DNA of 54,618 nt, from positions 3,242,499 to 3,297,116 of the forward strand of contig BFEA01000037.1 in assembly GCA_003427395.1 (NCBI GenBank). The letters are read 5' to 3'. Positions 29,403 through 41,264 of the stretch are shown in pieces. The notes under the pieces are model-generated. The model saw nothing but the letters and a program-made list of their open reading frames with translations, did not search any database and was not told the origin of the DNA. This DNA comes from Chara braunii. Lineage: Eukaryota; Streptophyta; Charophyceae; Charales; Characeae. The translations under genes and the position numbers were made by a program. Position 1 is the first letter of the stretch; each line of letters opens with the position of its first letter.

Positions 29403-31385
29403 GGTGGACGGGCGGGGGTGATGGAGGAAGAAGAAGGGTTGAAGATGGTCGGCTATGGTGGACGGGTGTGGGTGATGAAGGAAGAAGGAGGGTTGGAGGT
29501 GGTTGGCTATGGTGGACGGGTGTGGGTGATAGAGGAGGAAGAAGGGTTGAAGGTGGTCGACTATGGTGGACGGGTGCGAGTGATGGAGGAAGAAGAAGGG
29601 TTGGAGGTGGTTAGCTATGGTGTACGGGCGTGGGTGATGGAGAAGGAAGAAGGTTTGGGGGTGGTCGGCTATGTTGGACGGGCGTGGGTGATGGAGGACG
29701 AAGAAGGGTCGGGGGTGGTCGGCTATGGTGGACGGGTGTGGGTGAGGGAGGAGGAAAAATGGTTGGGGGTGGTCGGCTATGGTGGACGGGTATGGGTGAT
29801 GGAGGAAGAAGAAGGGTTGGAGGTGGTTGGCTATGGTGGACGGGTGTGGGTGATGGAGGAAGAAGAAGGGTTGGAGGTGGTCGGCTATGGTGGACGGGTG
29901 TGGGTGATGAAGGAAGAAGAAGGGTTGAAGTTGGTTGGCTATGGTGGACGGGTGTGGTTGGAGGTGGTTAGCTATGGTGGACGAGTGTGGGTGATGAAGG
30001 AGGAAGGAGGGTTGGAGGTGGTTGGCTATGGTGGACGGGTGTGGGTGATGGAGGTGGAAGAAGGGTTTGGGGTGGTCGGCTATGGTGGACGGGTGATAGT
30101 GATGGAGGAAGAAGAAGGGTTGGAGGTGGGTAGCTATGGTGGACGGGCGTGGGTGATGCAGGAGGAAGAAGCGTTGGGGGTGGTGGGCTATGGTGGACGG
30201 GCGTGGGTGATGGAGGAGGACGAAGGGTCGGGGGTGGTCGGCTATGGTGGATGGGTGTGGGTGAGGGAGGAGGAAGAAGGGTTGGGGGTGGTCGGCTGTG
30301 GTGGACGGGTGTGGGCGATGGAGGAGGAAGAAGGGTTGGAGGTGGTTGGCTATGGTGGACGGGTGTGGGTGATGGAGGAAGAAGGGTTGGAGGTGGTCGG
30401 CTATGGTGGACGGGTGTGGGTGATGGAGGAGGAAGAAGGGTTGGTGGTGGTCGGCTATGGTGGACGGGTGTGGGTGATGGAGGAAGAAGGGTTGGAGGTG
30501 GTCGGCTATGGTGGACGGGTGTGGGTGATGAAGGAAGAAGAAGGGTTGGAGGTGGTTGGCTATGGTGGACGTGTGTGGGTGATGGAGGAAGAAGAAGGGT
30601 TGAAGGTGGTTAGCTATGGTGGACGGGTGTGGGTGATGGAGGAGGAAGAAGGGTTGGGGGTGGTTGGCTACGGTGGACGGGTGCGAGTGATGGAGGAAGA
30701 AGAAGGGTTGTAGGGGGTTAGCTATGGTGGACAGGCGTGGGTGATGGAGGAGGAAGAAGGGTTGCGGGTGGTTGGCTATGGTGGACGGGTATGGGTGATG
30801 GAGGAAGAAGAAGGTTCGGAGGTGGTTAGCTATGGTGGACGGGTGTGGGTGATGGAGGAAGAAGAAGGTTTGGAGGTGGTCGGCGATGGTGGACGGGTGT
30901 GGGTGATGGAGGAAGAAGAAGGGTTGGAGATGGTTGGCTATGGTGGACGGGCGTGGGTGATGGAGGAAGAAGGGTCGGGGGGTGGTCGGCTATGGTGGAC
31001 GGGTGTGGGTGAGGGAGGAGGAAGAAGGGTTGGGGGCGGTCGGCTATGGTGGACGGGTGTGGGTGATGGAGGAAGAAGAAGGGTTGGAGGTGGTTGGCTA
31101 TGGTGGACGGTTGTGGGTGATGGGGGAAGAAGAAGGGTTGGAGGTGGTCGGCGATGGTGGACGGGTGTGGGTGATGAAGGAACAAGAAGGGTTGGAGGTG
31201 GTTGGCTATGGTGGACGGGTGTGGGTGATGGAGGAAGAAGAAGGGTTGGAGGTGGCTGGCTATGGTGGACGGGTGTGGGTGAAGGAGGAGGAAGGAGGGT
31301 TGGAGGTGGTCGGCTATGGTGGACGGGTGTGAGTGATGGAGGAGGGAGAAGGCTTGGGGTGGTCCGGCTATGGAGGATGGACGTG
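29403..31385 (+). repeat. 54-bp minisatellite, about 36 units
   Basis: The unit contains GGTGGACGGGTGTGGGTGAT, GGAGGAAGAAGAAGGGTTGG and AGGTGGTCGGCTAT. Because 54 is a multiple of three, several frames stay open for hundreds of codons. For example, the frame at 29364-30713 reads an 18-residue repeat around GGRVWVMEEEEGLEVVGY. I regard this as a satellite, not a gene. The + strand is almost free of C and very rich in G and A. Confidence 0.95.
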
Positions 31386-31471
31386 AAAGAACGCCTGTTG
31401 GACGTATCCTAACTCATAACCTCGTGCCTCCGTTTTCTACTTCGGGTTCCTGGCTGCCCCATATCACTTTC

Positions 31472-32340
31472 GGAAGTCACCGGTCACAGCAAAAATGGGG
31501 AAGGGACTGAACTGCGGCCCCCCCCCACACACATACACCGAACGTCACCGGGTACAGCAAGGGGAAAAGGTGGACTGCACAAGTTACCGGGGGCTGCAAC
31601 ACTCACACATTCACACATCGAATGTCACTGGTACAGCAAGGGGAAAAGGTGGACTGCACAAGTTACCGGGAACTACAGCACTCACACACACACACACCGA
31701 ATGTCACTGGTACAGCAGGGGATAAAGGTGGACTGCACAAGTTACCAGGGGCTGCAACACTCACACATATACACACCGAACGTTACTGGGTACAGCAAGG
31801 GGTAAAGATGGACTGCACAAGTTAACGGTAACTGCAACACTCACACATATACACACCGGGTGTTACTGGGTACAGCAAGGGGTAAAGGTGGACTGCGCAA
31901 GTTACCGGGGACTGCAACACTCACACATACACACACCGAGTGTTACTGGGTACACCAAGGGGTAAGGATGGACTGCACAAGTTACCGGGGACTACAACAC
32001 TCACACATACACACACCGAGTGTTACTGGGTACAACAAGGGGCAAAGATCGACTGCACAAGTTACCGGGGACTGCAACACTCGCACATACACACACCGAG
32101 CGTTACTGGGTACAGCAAGAGGCAAAGATGGACTGCACAAGTTACCGGGGACTGCAACACTCACACATACACACACCTAATGTTACTGGGTACAACAAGG
32201 GGTAAAGATGGGTTGCACAAGTTACCGGGGACTGCAACACTCACACGTACACAAATCTTACTGGGTAAAAGAAGGGGTAAAGATGGATTGCACAAGTTAC
32301 CGGGGACTGCGGCACTCACACATACACTCACCGTCATAGC
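31472..32340. repeat. 80-bp minisatellite, about 10-11 units
   Basis: GTTACTGGGTACA begins at 31782, 31862 and 31942, giving an exact 80-bp period. Units contain GGACTGCACAAGTTACC and a CACACATACACACACC tail. The first unit is degenerate. There are no spacers of the CRISPR kind. Confidence 0.95.
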
Positions 32341-32354
32341 CAAATAACAAGACT

Positions 32355-33827
32355 AATGCAATCTGCCTAGAGGAAAATCGCCGAGGCATCACAAGGTAAT
32401 TCGCAACTTAGACATGCATCAAAATCAGAGAAGGCACAAGTCTCAGAGCATCTGACCCAGCGAAAAGTTCACCGAACTATCACAAAGTGAATCGCAACTT
32501 ACCCAAGCACCGAAATTAGAGACAACACAAGATTTGAAGCTTCTACCCAAGGGGAAACATCACCGAACTATCACAAGATGAATCACAACTTACCCAAGTA
32601 CCCAAGTCAGAGACAACACAAGATTTGAAGCATCTACCCAAGGGGAAACATCACCGAAATATCACAGGATGAATCGCAACTTACCCAAGCACCCAAATCA
32701 GTGAAAACACAAACTTTGAAGCAATCTATGAAGGGGAAACATCACCGAGATAACACAAGTTGAATCGCAACTTACCCAAGCACCAAAATCAGTAAAAACA
32801 CAAGCTTTGAAGCAATCTATGAAGAGCGAACATCACCGAACTATCACAAGGTGAATCGCAACTTACCCATGCCCCCAAATCAGTGAAAACACAAACTTTG
32901 AAGCAATCTATGAAGGGGAAACATCATCGAACTATCACAAGGTGAATCGCAACTTACCCAGGCCCCCAAATCAGTGAAAACACAAGCTTTGAAGCAATCT
33001 ATGAAGAGGAAACATCACTGAACTATCACAAGGTGAATCACTACTTACCTAGACCCCCAAATCAGTGAAAACACAAGCTTTGAAGCAATTTATGAAGAGG
33101 GAACATCACCGAACCATCACAAGGTGAACATCAACTTACCCAGACCCCCAAATCAGTGAAAACACAAGCTTTGAAGCAATCTATGAAGGGGAAACATCAC
33201 CGAACTATCACAAGATGAATCGCAACTTACCCAAGTACCCAAATCAGAGACAACAAAAGATTTGAAGCACCCAAATAAGTGAAAACACAAGCTTTGAACC
33301 AATCTATGAAGGGGAAATATCACCGAACTATCACAAGGTGAATCGCAACTTACCCAAACACCCACATAGGTGAAAACACAAGCTTTGAAGCAATCTATGA
33401 AGAGGAAACATCACCGAACTATCACAAGGTGAATCGCAACTTACCCATGCCCCCAAATCAGTGAAAACACAAGCTTTGAAGCAATCTATGAAGGGGAAAC
33501 ATCACCGAACTATCACAAGGTGAATCGCAACTTACCCAGGCCCCCAAATCAGTGAAAACACAAGCTTTAAAACAATCTATGAAGAGGAAACATCACCGAA
33601 CTATCACAAGGTGAATCGCTACTTACCCAGGCCCCCAAATCAGTGAAAACTCAAGATTTGAGGCATCAACACGAGGGGAAAGTTCACCGAACTATCATAA
33701 GATGAATCGCAACATGTACAAGCACCCAAATTAGTGAAAACTCAAGATTTGAAGCATCAACACAAGGGGAAAGTTCACCGAACTATCACAAGATGAATCG
33801 CAACATGTACAAGCTCCCAAATCAGTG
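32355..33827. repeat. 91-bp minisatellite, about 16 units, cut by the assembly gap
   Basis: TTTGAAGCAATCTATGAAG begins at 32715, 32806 and 32897 (91-bp period). Early and late units are more diverged (GCATCAACACAAGGGGAAAG). It runs directly into the run of Ns, so its true length is unknown. Confidence 0.95.
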
Positions 33828-34337
33828 NNNNNNNNNNNNNNNNNNNNNNNNNNNNNNNNNNNNNNNNNNNNNNNNNNNNNNNNNNNNNNNNNNNNNNNNN
33901 NNNNNNNNNNNNNNNNNNNNNNNNNNNNNNNNNNNNNNNNNNNNNNNNNNNNNNNNNNNNNNNNNNNNNNNNNNNNNNNNNNNNNNNNNNNNNNNNNNNN
34001 NNNNNNNNNNNNNNNNNNNNNNNNNNNNNNNNNNNNNNNNNNNNNNNNNNNNNNNNNNNNNNNNNNNNNNNNNNNNNNNNNNNNNNNNNNNNNNNNNNNN
34101 NNNNNNNNNNNNNNNNNNNNNNNNNNNNNNNNNNNNNNNNNNNNNNNNNNNNNNNNNNNNNNNNNNNNNNNNNNNNNNNNNNNNNNNNNNNNNNNNNNNN
34201 NNNNNNNNNNNNNNNNNNNNNNNNNNNNNNNNNNNNNNNNNNNNNNNNNNNNNNNNNNNNNNNNNNNNNNNNNNNNNNNNNNNNNNNNNNNNNNNNNNNN
34301 NNNNNNNNNNNNNNNNNNNNNNNNNNNNNNNNNNNNN
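33828..34337. other. Assembly gap (510 N)
   Basis: A run of undetermined bases between the 91-bp satellite and the - strand LTR. Open frames spanning it have no meaning. Confidence 0.99.
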
Positions 34338-36242
34338 CTCCGGGGGTACCTGGGCCTCATTTTGGCCAGGTACATGCAGTCCGAGAGGCTGGTACCCTCT
34401 CGGACTACCCCTTGGCCTACCCCGGCCTCTTTTTACTTCAAAAAGTGCCGCCTTTTGGGGTACCCTTTCCCAAAGTGCAGCCTTTACTGAAAATTGAGGC
34501 CGCAAGGCCTATTTTTCACCTTTTCTTGGTCTAGGCCTCCCTTGGGTAGGCCGTTGCATTTTCCCGAGTGGCGGCACAGATCTCAGCCTTGGATTTGGCT
34601 GAGATTTATGGATTTCATCATTCCGAGTTAGTCCAAGCTCCCCTTGCTCCAAATTTGAGTCTTTTGCTCAAATTTTTAATTTTTTTGATGTACCTGGCCC
34701 AAACCTTGGGCCAAATTCGCAGTTTTGTCTTGTTCCTCTCTTTGTTTTCCCTCCATTTTGCTGCCAACTCATTCCGGAGCTAGCCGTTCTGTGTCAGCCC
34801 ACAAAAAACGGATAGATCTCCTCCTCCGCAAGATCAGATTCCAGATCTTAGGCCCAAAAATGAGCCGGTCAACTCACATCAACATTTTTCTTTATTTTTG
34901 TTGCTTAAATCTAAATATTGTAGAGATAATGCCCCAAAGAACTTATCTCTGCAATCCGGACTGCCCTCCTAGGATCTAGGAGGGATGAGGTCATCATTGA
35001 GAGCTGCCAGTCCCTACTGCTGCAGTCCCAACCTGTCGGCACTTTTCCCTCCACCCATTCCTCCTCCTTCGTCTCATTCTCCCCTCTTTTTCTCCCCTTT
35101 TTTCCTCCTCTCTCTTTTATTACTGTTGGGACAAGTGTCCAACAACTATTTCTCCTCTTTCTAGTTGTTGGACCTTTCCCAAGGCCTGATTTTGCTGCCT
35201 GCATATGGCCGTTACACCCCGGACTGCAGTAGTGTCACCCCCCGGGGTCCAAGGGGGCTCCTTTTTGCTGCCGCCACTCCCAGTTTGCTCCGATTTTCTC
35301 TGGCCGGCCTCTTTTCCACGTGGAGTCCTTGGGACTCCGTCTTTCTTGGCCTGGCTGGTCCGGGATAGCCTGGACCGTTGGCCGATCCCTCTTACTGCCG
35401 CTATTCCATCTTTTTTTTCCCCCTCGACACTTCCCGTCGACGCCTGCCGCAGCGGCACTTAACGTTTTCATCCGGACTCCCCGGCCCGGCTGGTCCCGTC
35501 CACCTGACGTCATGCTATTTTATTTCTGTTGTCGTTGCATTTGATCCAGGACCCCTTGGGTTGCCCCAGGTGCCCTCCGTTTTTCCCGCCTCGTGCCCGT
35601 CTTCTCCATTCTGTCGGCAATTCCTGTCAGCGTCAGACTTCTCCTCCTTTTCTTATTTCTCCTAGCCCCTCCCCTTCGTCCGGCGTCACCCTGGGTGACG
35701 ACCCGCTCTCGCGCGTCCCCCCTTCTTGGGCTGGTTGCCAACTACCCTGCTGACGGCATCCGACCTTCGGCCCCTGTCCGCGGCTCCTGACACTTTTATT
35801 CCGTCGATACCCAATCTCCTAGTGGTTCCGCGGGTGTCGTTATTTTGTCTGGGCCCGTGCGGTCCATGGCCCTTCGGCCTGTCTGCGCTACGTCTATCCC
35901 TTGGTCTCACGCGGTTCCTGGCACTTCGTCCCGCTTGCACCATGTCTTTCCTTGGTGCTTCTGACGTCCTTCCGCCTTACGGCGGTCTTCCCCCCCCCCA
36001 TTCCTTTTGTGTCTCACACGCCGTTCCGCTCCGGGCGTCGGTTCCCCCTAACTTGCGATCTCCATTCCTCTCTAGCTTTGGCGGTCTTGACGACTTCAGA
36101 CAGCCTCTAGCCTCCTACTGTCTGTACTCACTCTTTCGATCTTTCCAGCATTCCTGCCTCCGATTTTCTCTGTCGTGCACAAATTGGTCAAATACAGTCT
36201 CTCGAGCGACGGGAAATCATTCGGGATTCACCAGGCCCGACA
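34338..36242 (-). mobile_element. 3' LTR-like repeat on the - strand, sister of 16698-18684
   Basis: On the - strand it starts TGTCGGGCCTGGTGAATCCC at 36242, directly after the purine tract GAGTGGGGGGAATA, which is the expected layout of polypurine tract plus 3' LTR. It aligns with the + strand copy at 16698-18684, including the terminal 11-bp hairpin (34378-34406). It then continues about 40 bp further, with another imperfect hairpin, into the gap. Confidence 0.75.
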
Positions 36243-36275
36243 TATTCCCCCCACTCATTCGCGATGTCCTCATCA
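36243..36275 (-). other. Polypurine tract before the LTR
   Basis: The - strand reads GATGAGGACATCGCGAAT then GAGTGGGGGGAATA, directly followed by TG of the LTR. A near copy of this junction lies at 37338-37380. Both look like the end of a gypsy pol gene plus plus-strand primer site. Confidence 0.7.
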
Positions 36276-37337
36276 CGCACCGATCTATGGTCAGTAGGAA
36301 TTTTGGAGTGATAGACAGACAGGGAAGAGGAGTGGGGTAGGATGAATAGTTAGCTTGCCAGGGTTCTTTTTGTCTTTCCCACTCTTTCCTCGGGTCCTTC
36401 TTTAAGTTTCCGCCCCTTGGGGCGGGGGAGGGTATGGAGGGGTCAAGGTTTTGTTTCGGGTTTCCTTTGGATTGCGTAACGTCCCCAAGCTCAATAATGT
36501 CTTTGTAACCAGCGCGTAACACTCTCTGTGCATCAACGTTCGTCTCACAGTTGTATGTCTTTCTCACTGGAACTCCCACATACCCAAGAACTTCCCCACA
36601 ACTTCCCGTATCGTTCCACAAGAGAGAGGACGACGCGCCCATCACCCTCCCCAGGGACCGAGGTAAGATGAAGGTTTTCGCGACGGGTGTCACAAGGATC
36701 ATTTGCCATGGCTTCCTCCAAGTGCGAGCTAGCAACACGTCAAGGAGCTTAAGCAGTTTTATGTCTCTTTCCCTCATCAAGTTGACTAGCATCGCCCCTT
36801 GGAGGGGTCTGACCGCAGACATGCCGTGCAACTAGTTTTTCGTTGTACGTTATTTCTCGCTCTCGACAATGTCTTGAGGGCTGCATTCGTAATCTCAAAT
36901 CTATCTTCCCATTTCATTGAGGAAACCATTCTCGCGCAGAAACCCTTTTGGTTTCGTCTCATTTATTACTCTTAGGACATCCACACATTTTCAGTACAGT
37001 TTTTCCTCTCCCCGAAGCTCAGACCTAGTCAGATCCACATGCATTCTTCCCCAGGTCATTTCTCCCGGCCTTTCTCAGGTCCTGCCAACTCCGCATGCAT
37101 ATCATCCTGTGCCCTTTTCTTGCCCTTTACTTAATTGACTCTTCCTGTGCAATGCTTGGTTCACCCCTTAGCCACTTCTCATCTTTTCAAGCTTATAAGA
37201 GCCCCTTTTCTCAAGCCTATACAAAGTCAATTACAATCTTTTTCTGTTCCGTCCATCTTGATAGGCCCCTTTTTCCCAAGCCCATGCAAAATCAATTACA
37301 AGTCTTATTTTCATGCGTATTCATTGGTAGGTGGCAC
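36276..37337 (-). other. Decayed element sequence with an unassigned open frame
   Basis: A - strand frame is open from 36831 to 36217 (MHGMSAVRPL..., LLARTWRKPW, YKDIIELGDV) and runs into the LTR. I recognise no family and it has no paralogue in the window. If the junction at 37342 is a true LTR start, this region would be that LTR. A diverged tandem pair (AAGCC.AT.CAAA.TCAATTACAA) lies at about 37195-37310. Confidence 0.3.
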
Positions 37338-37380
37338 ACCTTCCCCCCACTCAAAACGCGATGTCCCCATCGCGCGACTG
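37338..37380 (-). other. Second polypurine tract and LTR-start-like junction
   Basis: The - strand reads CGCGATGGGGACATCGCG, then TTTTGAGTGGGGGGAAGG and TGTGCCACC. It matches the junction at 36243-36275 in its GA.GACATCGCG and GAGTGGGGGG parts. This suggests two related element ends nested in the same orientation. Confidence 0.55.
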
Positions 37381-38220
37381 GTTCTCACTCGGAGGTACGC
37401 AGACCTTTGGCCCACCAACCGCAAGTCAAGGACACAAGCCGACGCACTTCACAAAAGGAAGAGTGATCAGTTCCTCCCTAGCGGACGACGCCTCATCCTT
37501 CTACCCGGTCCGACCTTTCTTCTCCTACGTGGCGAGCACCAATACCGAGGTTTCTCCCCATGTCTGCCAAGCGGGTCCAATCCAAGCCTGCCAGGGTCTC
37601 GTCTAGCCGTAAGAGCGTTCCTCGCGAATCGTTCCTCCCGAGTGGTGATTTTCTGGATTCCGGCCTCTTTCTTTCAAGAGAGTTGGGGCTCTCGATCAGT
37701 CTTCGAGTGCAGTTACGAAGACCTCGCAATTAGTCCCGAAATGGTTGTAATCTTCCGACAGGGCAGTGTCAGTGCCCCGTGGTGGCGGCGGACTCCACCC
37801 GGTACCTCGCCGGCCTCTCCCCTTGGACAGTGCTGCCCAACTTAGTGCGGGCAGCCGTGGTCCGACCCAAACGGCCATGCCACCCCTCTATGACATGGCG
37901 TGTGGTTGGAGAGTAGCAAAATAGACTAGATGAGAATTGCGTTCCTGCCCATTTAGCTCTCTCGCCCTTTGACGTTTAGGCATTCAACAGGAGGCGCAGT
38001 TGGAACTCCCCGACTAGAGCTCATTGTCGGAGGTGGTTCCGGACGTCCCGCACCGATCCAAGTGGTAGGTGCCTTAGTCCTTTAACCCTCACCCTCTCGA
38101 AGAGGAACAGGTCGCGCTGAGACTTTTTCCCTCAAAGGGATAGAGGTCTTGGGGTCGCGGTGCATGCACCGATATCCCCCTCTTGCTGAGGCCAAAGACT
38201 AGAAAAAGATAAATTTCATT
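37381..38220. other. No supported gene
   Basis: Short open frames exist on both strands but none has recognisable features. The - strand part next to 37380 could be decayed pol C-terminus (RDGDIAF before the purine tract). Confidence 0.3.
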
Positions 38221-38570
38221 TCAAGGCTCTTTCCAAGTCCATTTCAGGTTGCCTAGGATCCCCTGTTTATGCAATGCAATTTCCAATACTCAATCCAATT
38301 TCAATGCTGGTCTCATTTCCATGCTCAATCTCAGTCCAGTGCTCATTGCAATATTTTTTCCAAGGCTGAGTCCAATATCTTTTCCAAGGTTAAGTCCAAT
38401 ATTTTTTCCACTCTCAGCTCTTTCCAATCTTATCCAAGGCTGACCTCAATGTCTCTTTCAAACTCAGCTCAATATCTCATCAATATCTTTTCCAAAGCTC
38501 AGCTCTTCCAATATCATGCATCTCAAGCAACCATGCAAGGGGACCCCAGTGCCAATTCCAAAGAATGACC
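38221..38570. repeat. Low-complexity TCCAAT-rich region
   Basis: Irregular repeats of AATATTTTTTCCAA, TCCAATATC and related words without a strict period. Confidence 0.7.
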
Positions 38571-38584
38571 CCTGTCAGGGGCCA

Positions 38585-38780
38585 TTCCGAACAATCTGGT
38601 TAGGGTCGTTCTTTCCAATTCCAAGTCGAACAGTCTGGTTAGGGTCATTCTTGTCCAATGCAATCGGACAGCCTGGTTAGGACCATCCTTATCCATTTCA
38701 CTTGGACAGCCTGGTTAGGGCCATCCTTGTCCATTTCAATTGGACGGCCTGGTTAGGGCCATCCTTGTCCATTGCAATGT
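38585..38780. repeat. 38-bp tandem repeat, about 5 units
   Basis: GGACAGCCTGGTTAGG.CCATCC, then TTATCCATTTCA, repeats with a 38-bp period in its central units. Outer units are diverged (GAACAATCTGGTTAGGGTCG). Confidence 0.85.
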
Positions 38781-39710
38781 TAGCGCCCGAGGGGGTGGGC
38801 CTCGAGGATACGGATCCTATCTCGTCTCGGGGGTTAGGAGGCGGCCATCGTCTTGGGTTTTTACGCATGCTTCTTCCTTTTTCCTCATGCCATTTGCCAT
38901 TCTTACATCCATGCATACATCCGACTTTGCGTCTAATGCTCGAGTTGAGGCTTGCGACCCCAAGCAACACTTAGCCCGCCCAGCCGTTCAACCATTGCAA
39001 GGGGTGTTGCATCATTTCAATGTTTCCCTGCCACTTTTCTGACTTCTCATATGCTTCTCAATGCTCTGGGATTGCCTGGGGTAGGTTGGATTAGGCTCCT
39101 AGGGGAGAGGGTGCCTCTCTACCCATAGGTCCCCTAACCTCTCACAAGGACTCGTGGAGCGACTCATTCAATCATGGATACATAACTCAAAGGAAAGACT
39201 CTTGTCATGAATGTTTCTTCCAACGTTCAAGAGTTCACATGCCGCTGCCCATAAAGTCAACCAACCCCCAATCCCAAAAAACTCATATTTCCCAAACGGA
39301 GCGAGTACTTATACAAAGTAGCCCTGATCACCCACCCTCTACTAGCTCCCTCAATCCAAAAAGTAGTTTCATTGCAGTCCTTACAAGGAAAAATAAAGAG
39401 ACAGAGTTCGAATGCAAAGACAACATTACAGACTCGTCTTCGTCTAGATCCCCGCTGTTTCCCCTTTTTCTTTCCCTTAATCTACCCAGCCATTCAGAAT
39501 TATATTCTAAGTGCAAAATCCTCATGCCTTTCCCTGAAGAAGCAACCATTCGTACGAAGTAGCGCTGACTACCAAGTCCTTAGTCACTTCGAGCTTAGAA
39601 AATTCATTCATAAAAGAAGTTCAAGTGCGAAGTCTAAGATGGCAGCTCCGACTGCCCAGAGACCAACCCCTCCCACCTCTTAGCTATTCCTCATTACGGT
39701 TGTTGCGCCT
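38781..39710. other. No supported gene; possible 3' region of the - strand element
   Basis: Nothing recognisable on either strand. It lies downstream of the last frame of the - strand gypsy element, so it could hold its 3' LTR, but I found no matching copy upstream. Confidence 0.3.
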
Positions 39711-40327
39711 CTATCGTCCGGGTGGCCTGCGTTGAGCCTCCCTCCTTGCGCAATCCTCCATTTCCTGCTCCATTTGCCTCTTTATTCCTTGGAACTGGAG
39801 GAGTGTCCGTTTTATGAAGAAGGTTGTTGGGGATAGATCCTCTCCGCTGCGCAGCTTTTCCCTTGCCTTCATAATCCACTGATATCGCACGATAGTGCCC
39901 CATTGATCAAACCAATCGCTGAACTCAGATCCGAACTCTTCTATCCATTTGTCCTTCTTCTCACCCGGCTGCTCCCCTCTTCCCTGTTCTTCCCTTGTGG
40001 GCGTTGTTACCTCATCTTCCTCCTCGTCGCTGGTGAGGTCGATAAATTCCACGGGCACGTCCTCCTCCAACCTTGGCCTTTTCCCCGGGTTCCTCTCTTC
40101 CTCACTGCTGGTGTCACTTTCCGATGGGAGGACTATTGGCTCCCCTTCCCTTAGTGGCGATGGTCCCCTGGTTCCTTGCTTTCTGGCCCCCTGTTCACAA
40201 CTAGGTTGTGATCGAACCCCACATACAACTTCCTTTTCCTGGAGCTTGACTCTCCAGCTTGCCTTGACGACTGTCCCTCTTCCGGACTGTTAATTGCATT
40301 GCTGTCATTTTCATTCCCAAACTCCAT
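39711..40327 (-). pseudogene. Accessory ORF after pol of the - strand element, SIM- and NLS-like motifs
   Basis: From ATG 40327 the - strand reads MEFGNENDSNA..., SRKRKLYVG, then after one frameshift near 40190 continues SESDTSSEEE, GKRPRLEE, VEFIDLTSDEEEDE and a helical tail (WIEEFGSEFSDWFDQW, FIKRTLLQFQGIKRQMEQEM) to a stop at 39711, about 205 residues. FIDLT followed by an acidic run is the classic form of a SUMO-interacting motif. The two basic clusters look like nuclear-localisation signals. It lies downstream of integrase, where element 1 carries a second Gag. I recognise no domain family. Motif function is inferred. Confidence 0.5.
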
Positions 40328-40503
40328 TTTTTCGTTTTCTTGCTGTCTTTCTTCTTCTTGCCTGACCCTGTTTATACATAACAGTCACGGTACCCCTCAT
40401 ACACGAATTCTCTTCCACTCCTATTTGCGGCTTTGGAGGTTTCCCTAGAACTCTTGCTTGCCCCCATATAGTTGGTAGCCCCATTATCCCTTAGAACCCT
40501 CGA

Positions 40504-40640
40504 CACATTGTCCCGACATATAGGTGCCCCATGTAGGCAGTCCACAGCATCACCCCACAAAAACTATGGTACATTGTCCCCGCACATAAATACCTCGTGT
40601 AGACAGTCCCCAGCGTTACCTCACAAAAACTATAATACAC
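40504..40640. repeat. 66-bp tandem duplication in the spacer after integrase
   Basis: ACATTGTCCC starts at 40504 and again, diverged, 66 bp later. Both units contain CACAAAAACTAT. A third partial unit (ACACCGTCCC) follows. Confidence 0.75.
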
Positions 40641-40817
40641 CGTCCCGTGCTCCCAGGCCCAGTCACAGTCAGCCCAGGCAGTCTCCCCACGTTCCACAAA
40701 AGTCAAGACACACAAACGAACAATCCCTGTGGTCATGATCACTTCCACAGGGTGGCGGTCCAGAACTTATAGCCAGCTGCCTGCCTTTCAGGCTGTCAAT
40801 TCCCCACTTTCCCTGTC

Positions 40818-41234
40818 CTAGGCCTCTTGTAGCCACTGTTCCACCGGATCCCTGCTCAAAAATTTGACCAGTCTTTGTCCCGGAAATGACCCTCTTATGC
40901 TAGTACCATCGAGATCCTCAAGTTCAAATGTGTTCAGTCCCACCCGCTTAGCGATCATGTAAGGCCCTTTGAATCTTTTTCCCAGCTGCCCGGACCATGT
41001 GCTTTCAAGAGCCGAGTTCCTAACTAGCACCTTTCCCCCCACCTGGAGTGGCTCCTTCCGAATGTTCTTGACCTGGTCCCATCTTGCTTTATCCTTCATT
41101 CGGCTATCCGTCACTCGATTGACTACTTCCTCGAGTGCCTCCTCATTTCTGGCGACCTGCTGACAACGTGCGATGATTAACTCTTTCGTGCTCAAGTGTG
41201 GGTTGTCATCTAGCCTGTTCCAGGTAGGTACCAA
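40818..41234 (-). pseudogene. Integrase C-terminal domain (- strand element)
   Basis: On the - strand: RMKDKARWDQVKNIRKEP, VGGKVLVRNSALE, RFKGPYMIAKRVG and QRLVKFLSRD, ending at TAG 40818. It is the counterpart of 5735-6114, with the same GPY block. It is separated from the core by a frame change near 41250. Confidence 0.82.
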
Positions 41235-41264
41235 GGCTTCTATCGGAAAATCGATCTCCCTTCC

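Noticed and set aside
29364-30713. 449-codon open frame with an 18-residue repeat
   Set aside because: It is the 54-bp minisatellite read in a frame that cannot hit a stop; parallel frames and the opposite strand are also open.
31472-33827. Possible CRISPR-like array
   Set aside because: Units are contiguous 80- and 91-bp tandem repeats with no unique spacers, in a eukaryotic context.
33731-34505. Long frames through 33.8-34.3 kb
   Set aside because: They are made of undetermined bases.
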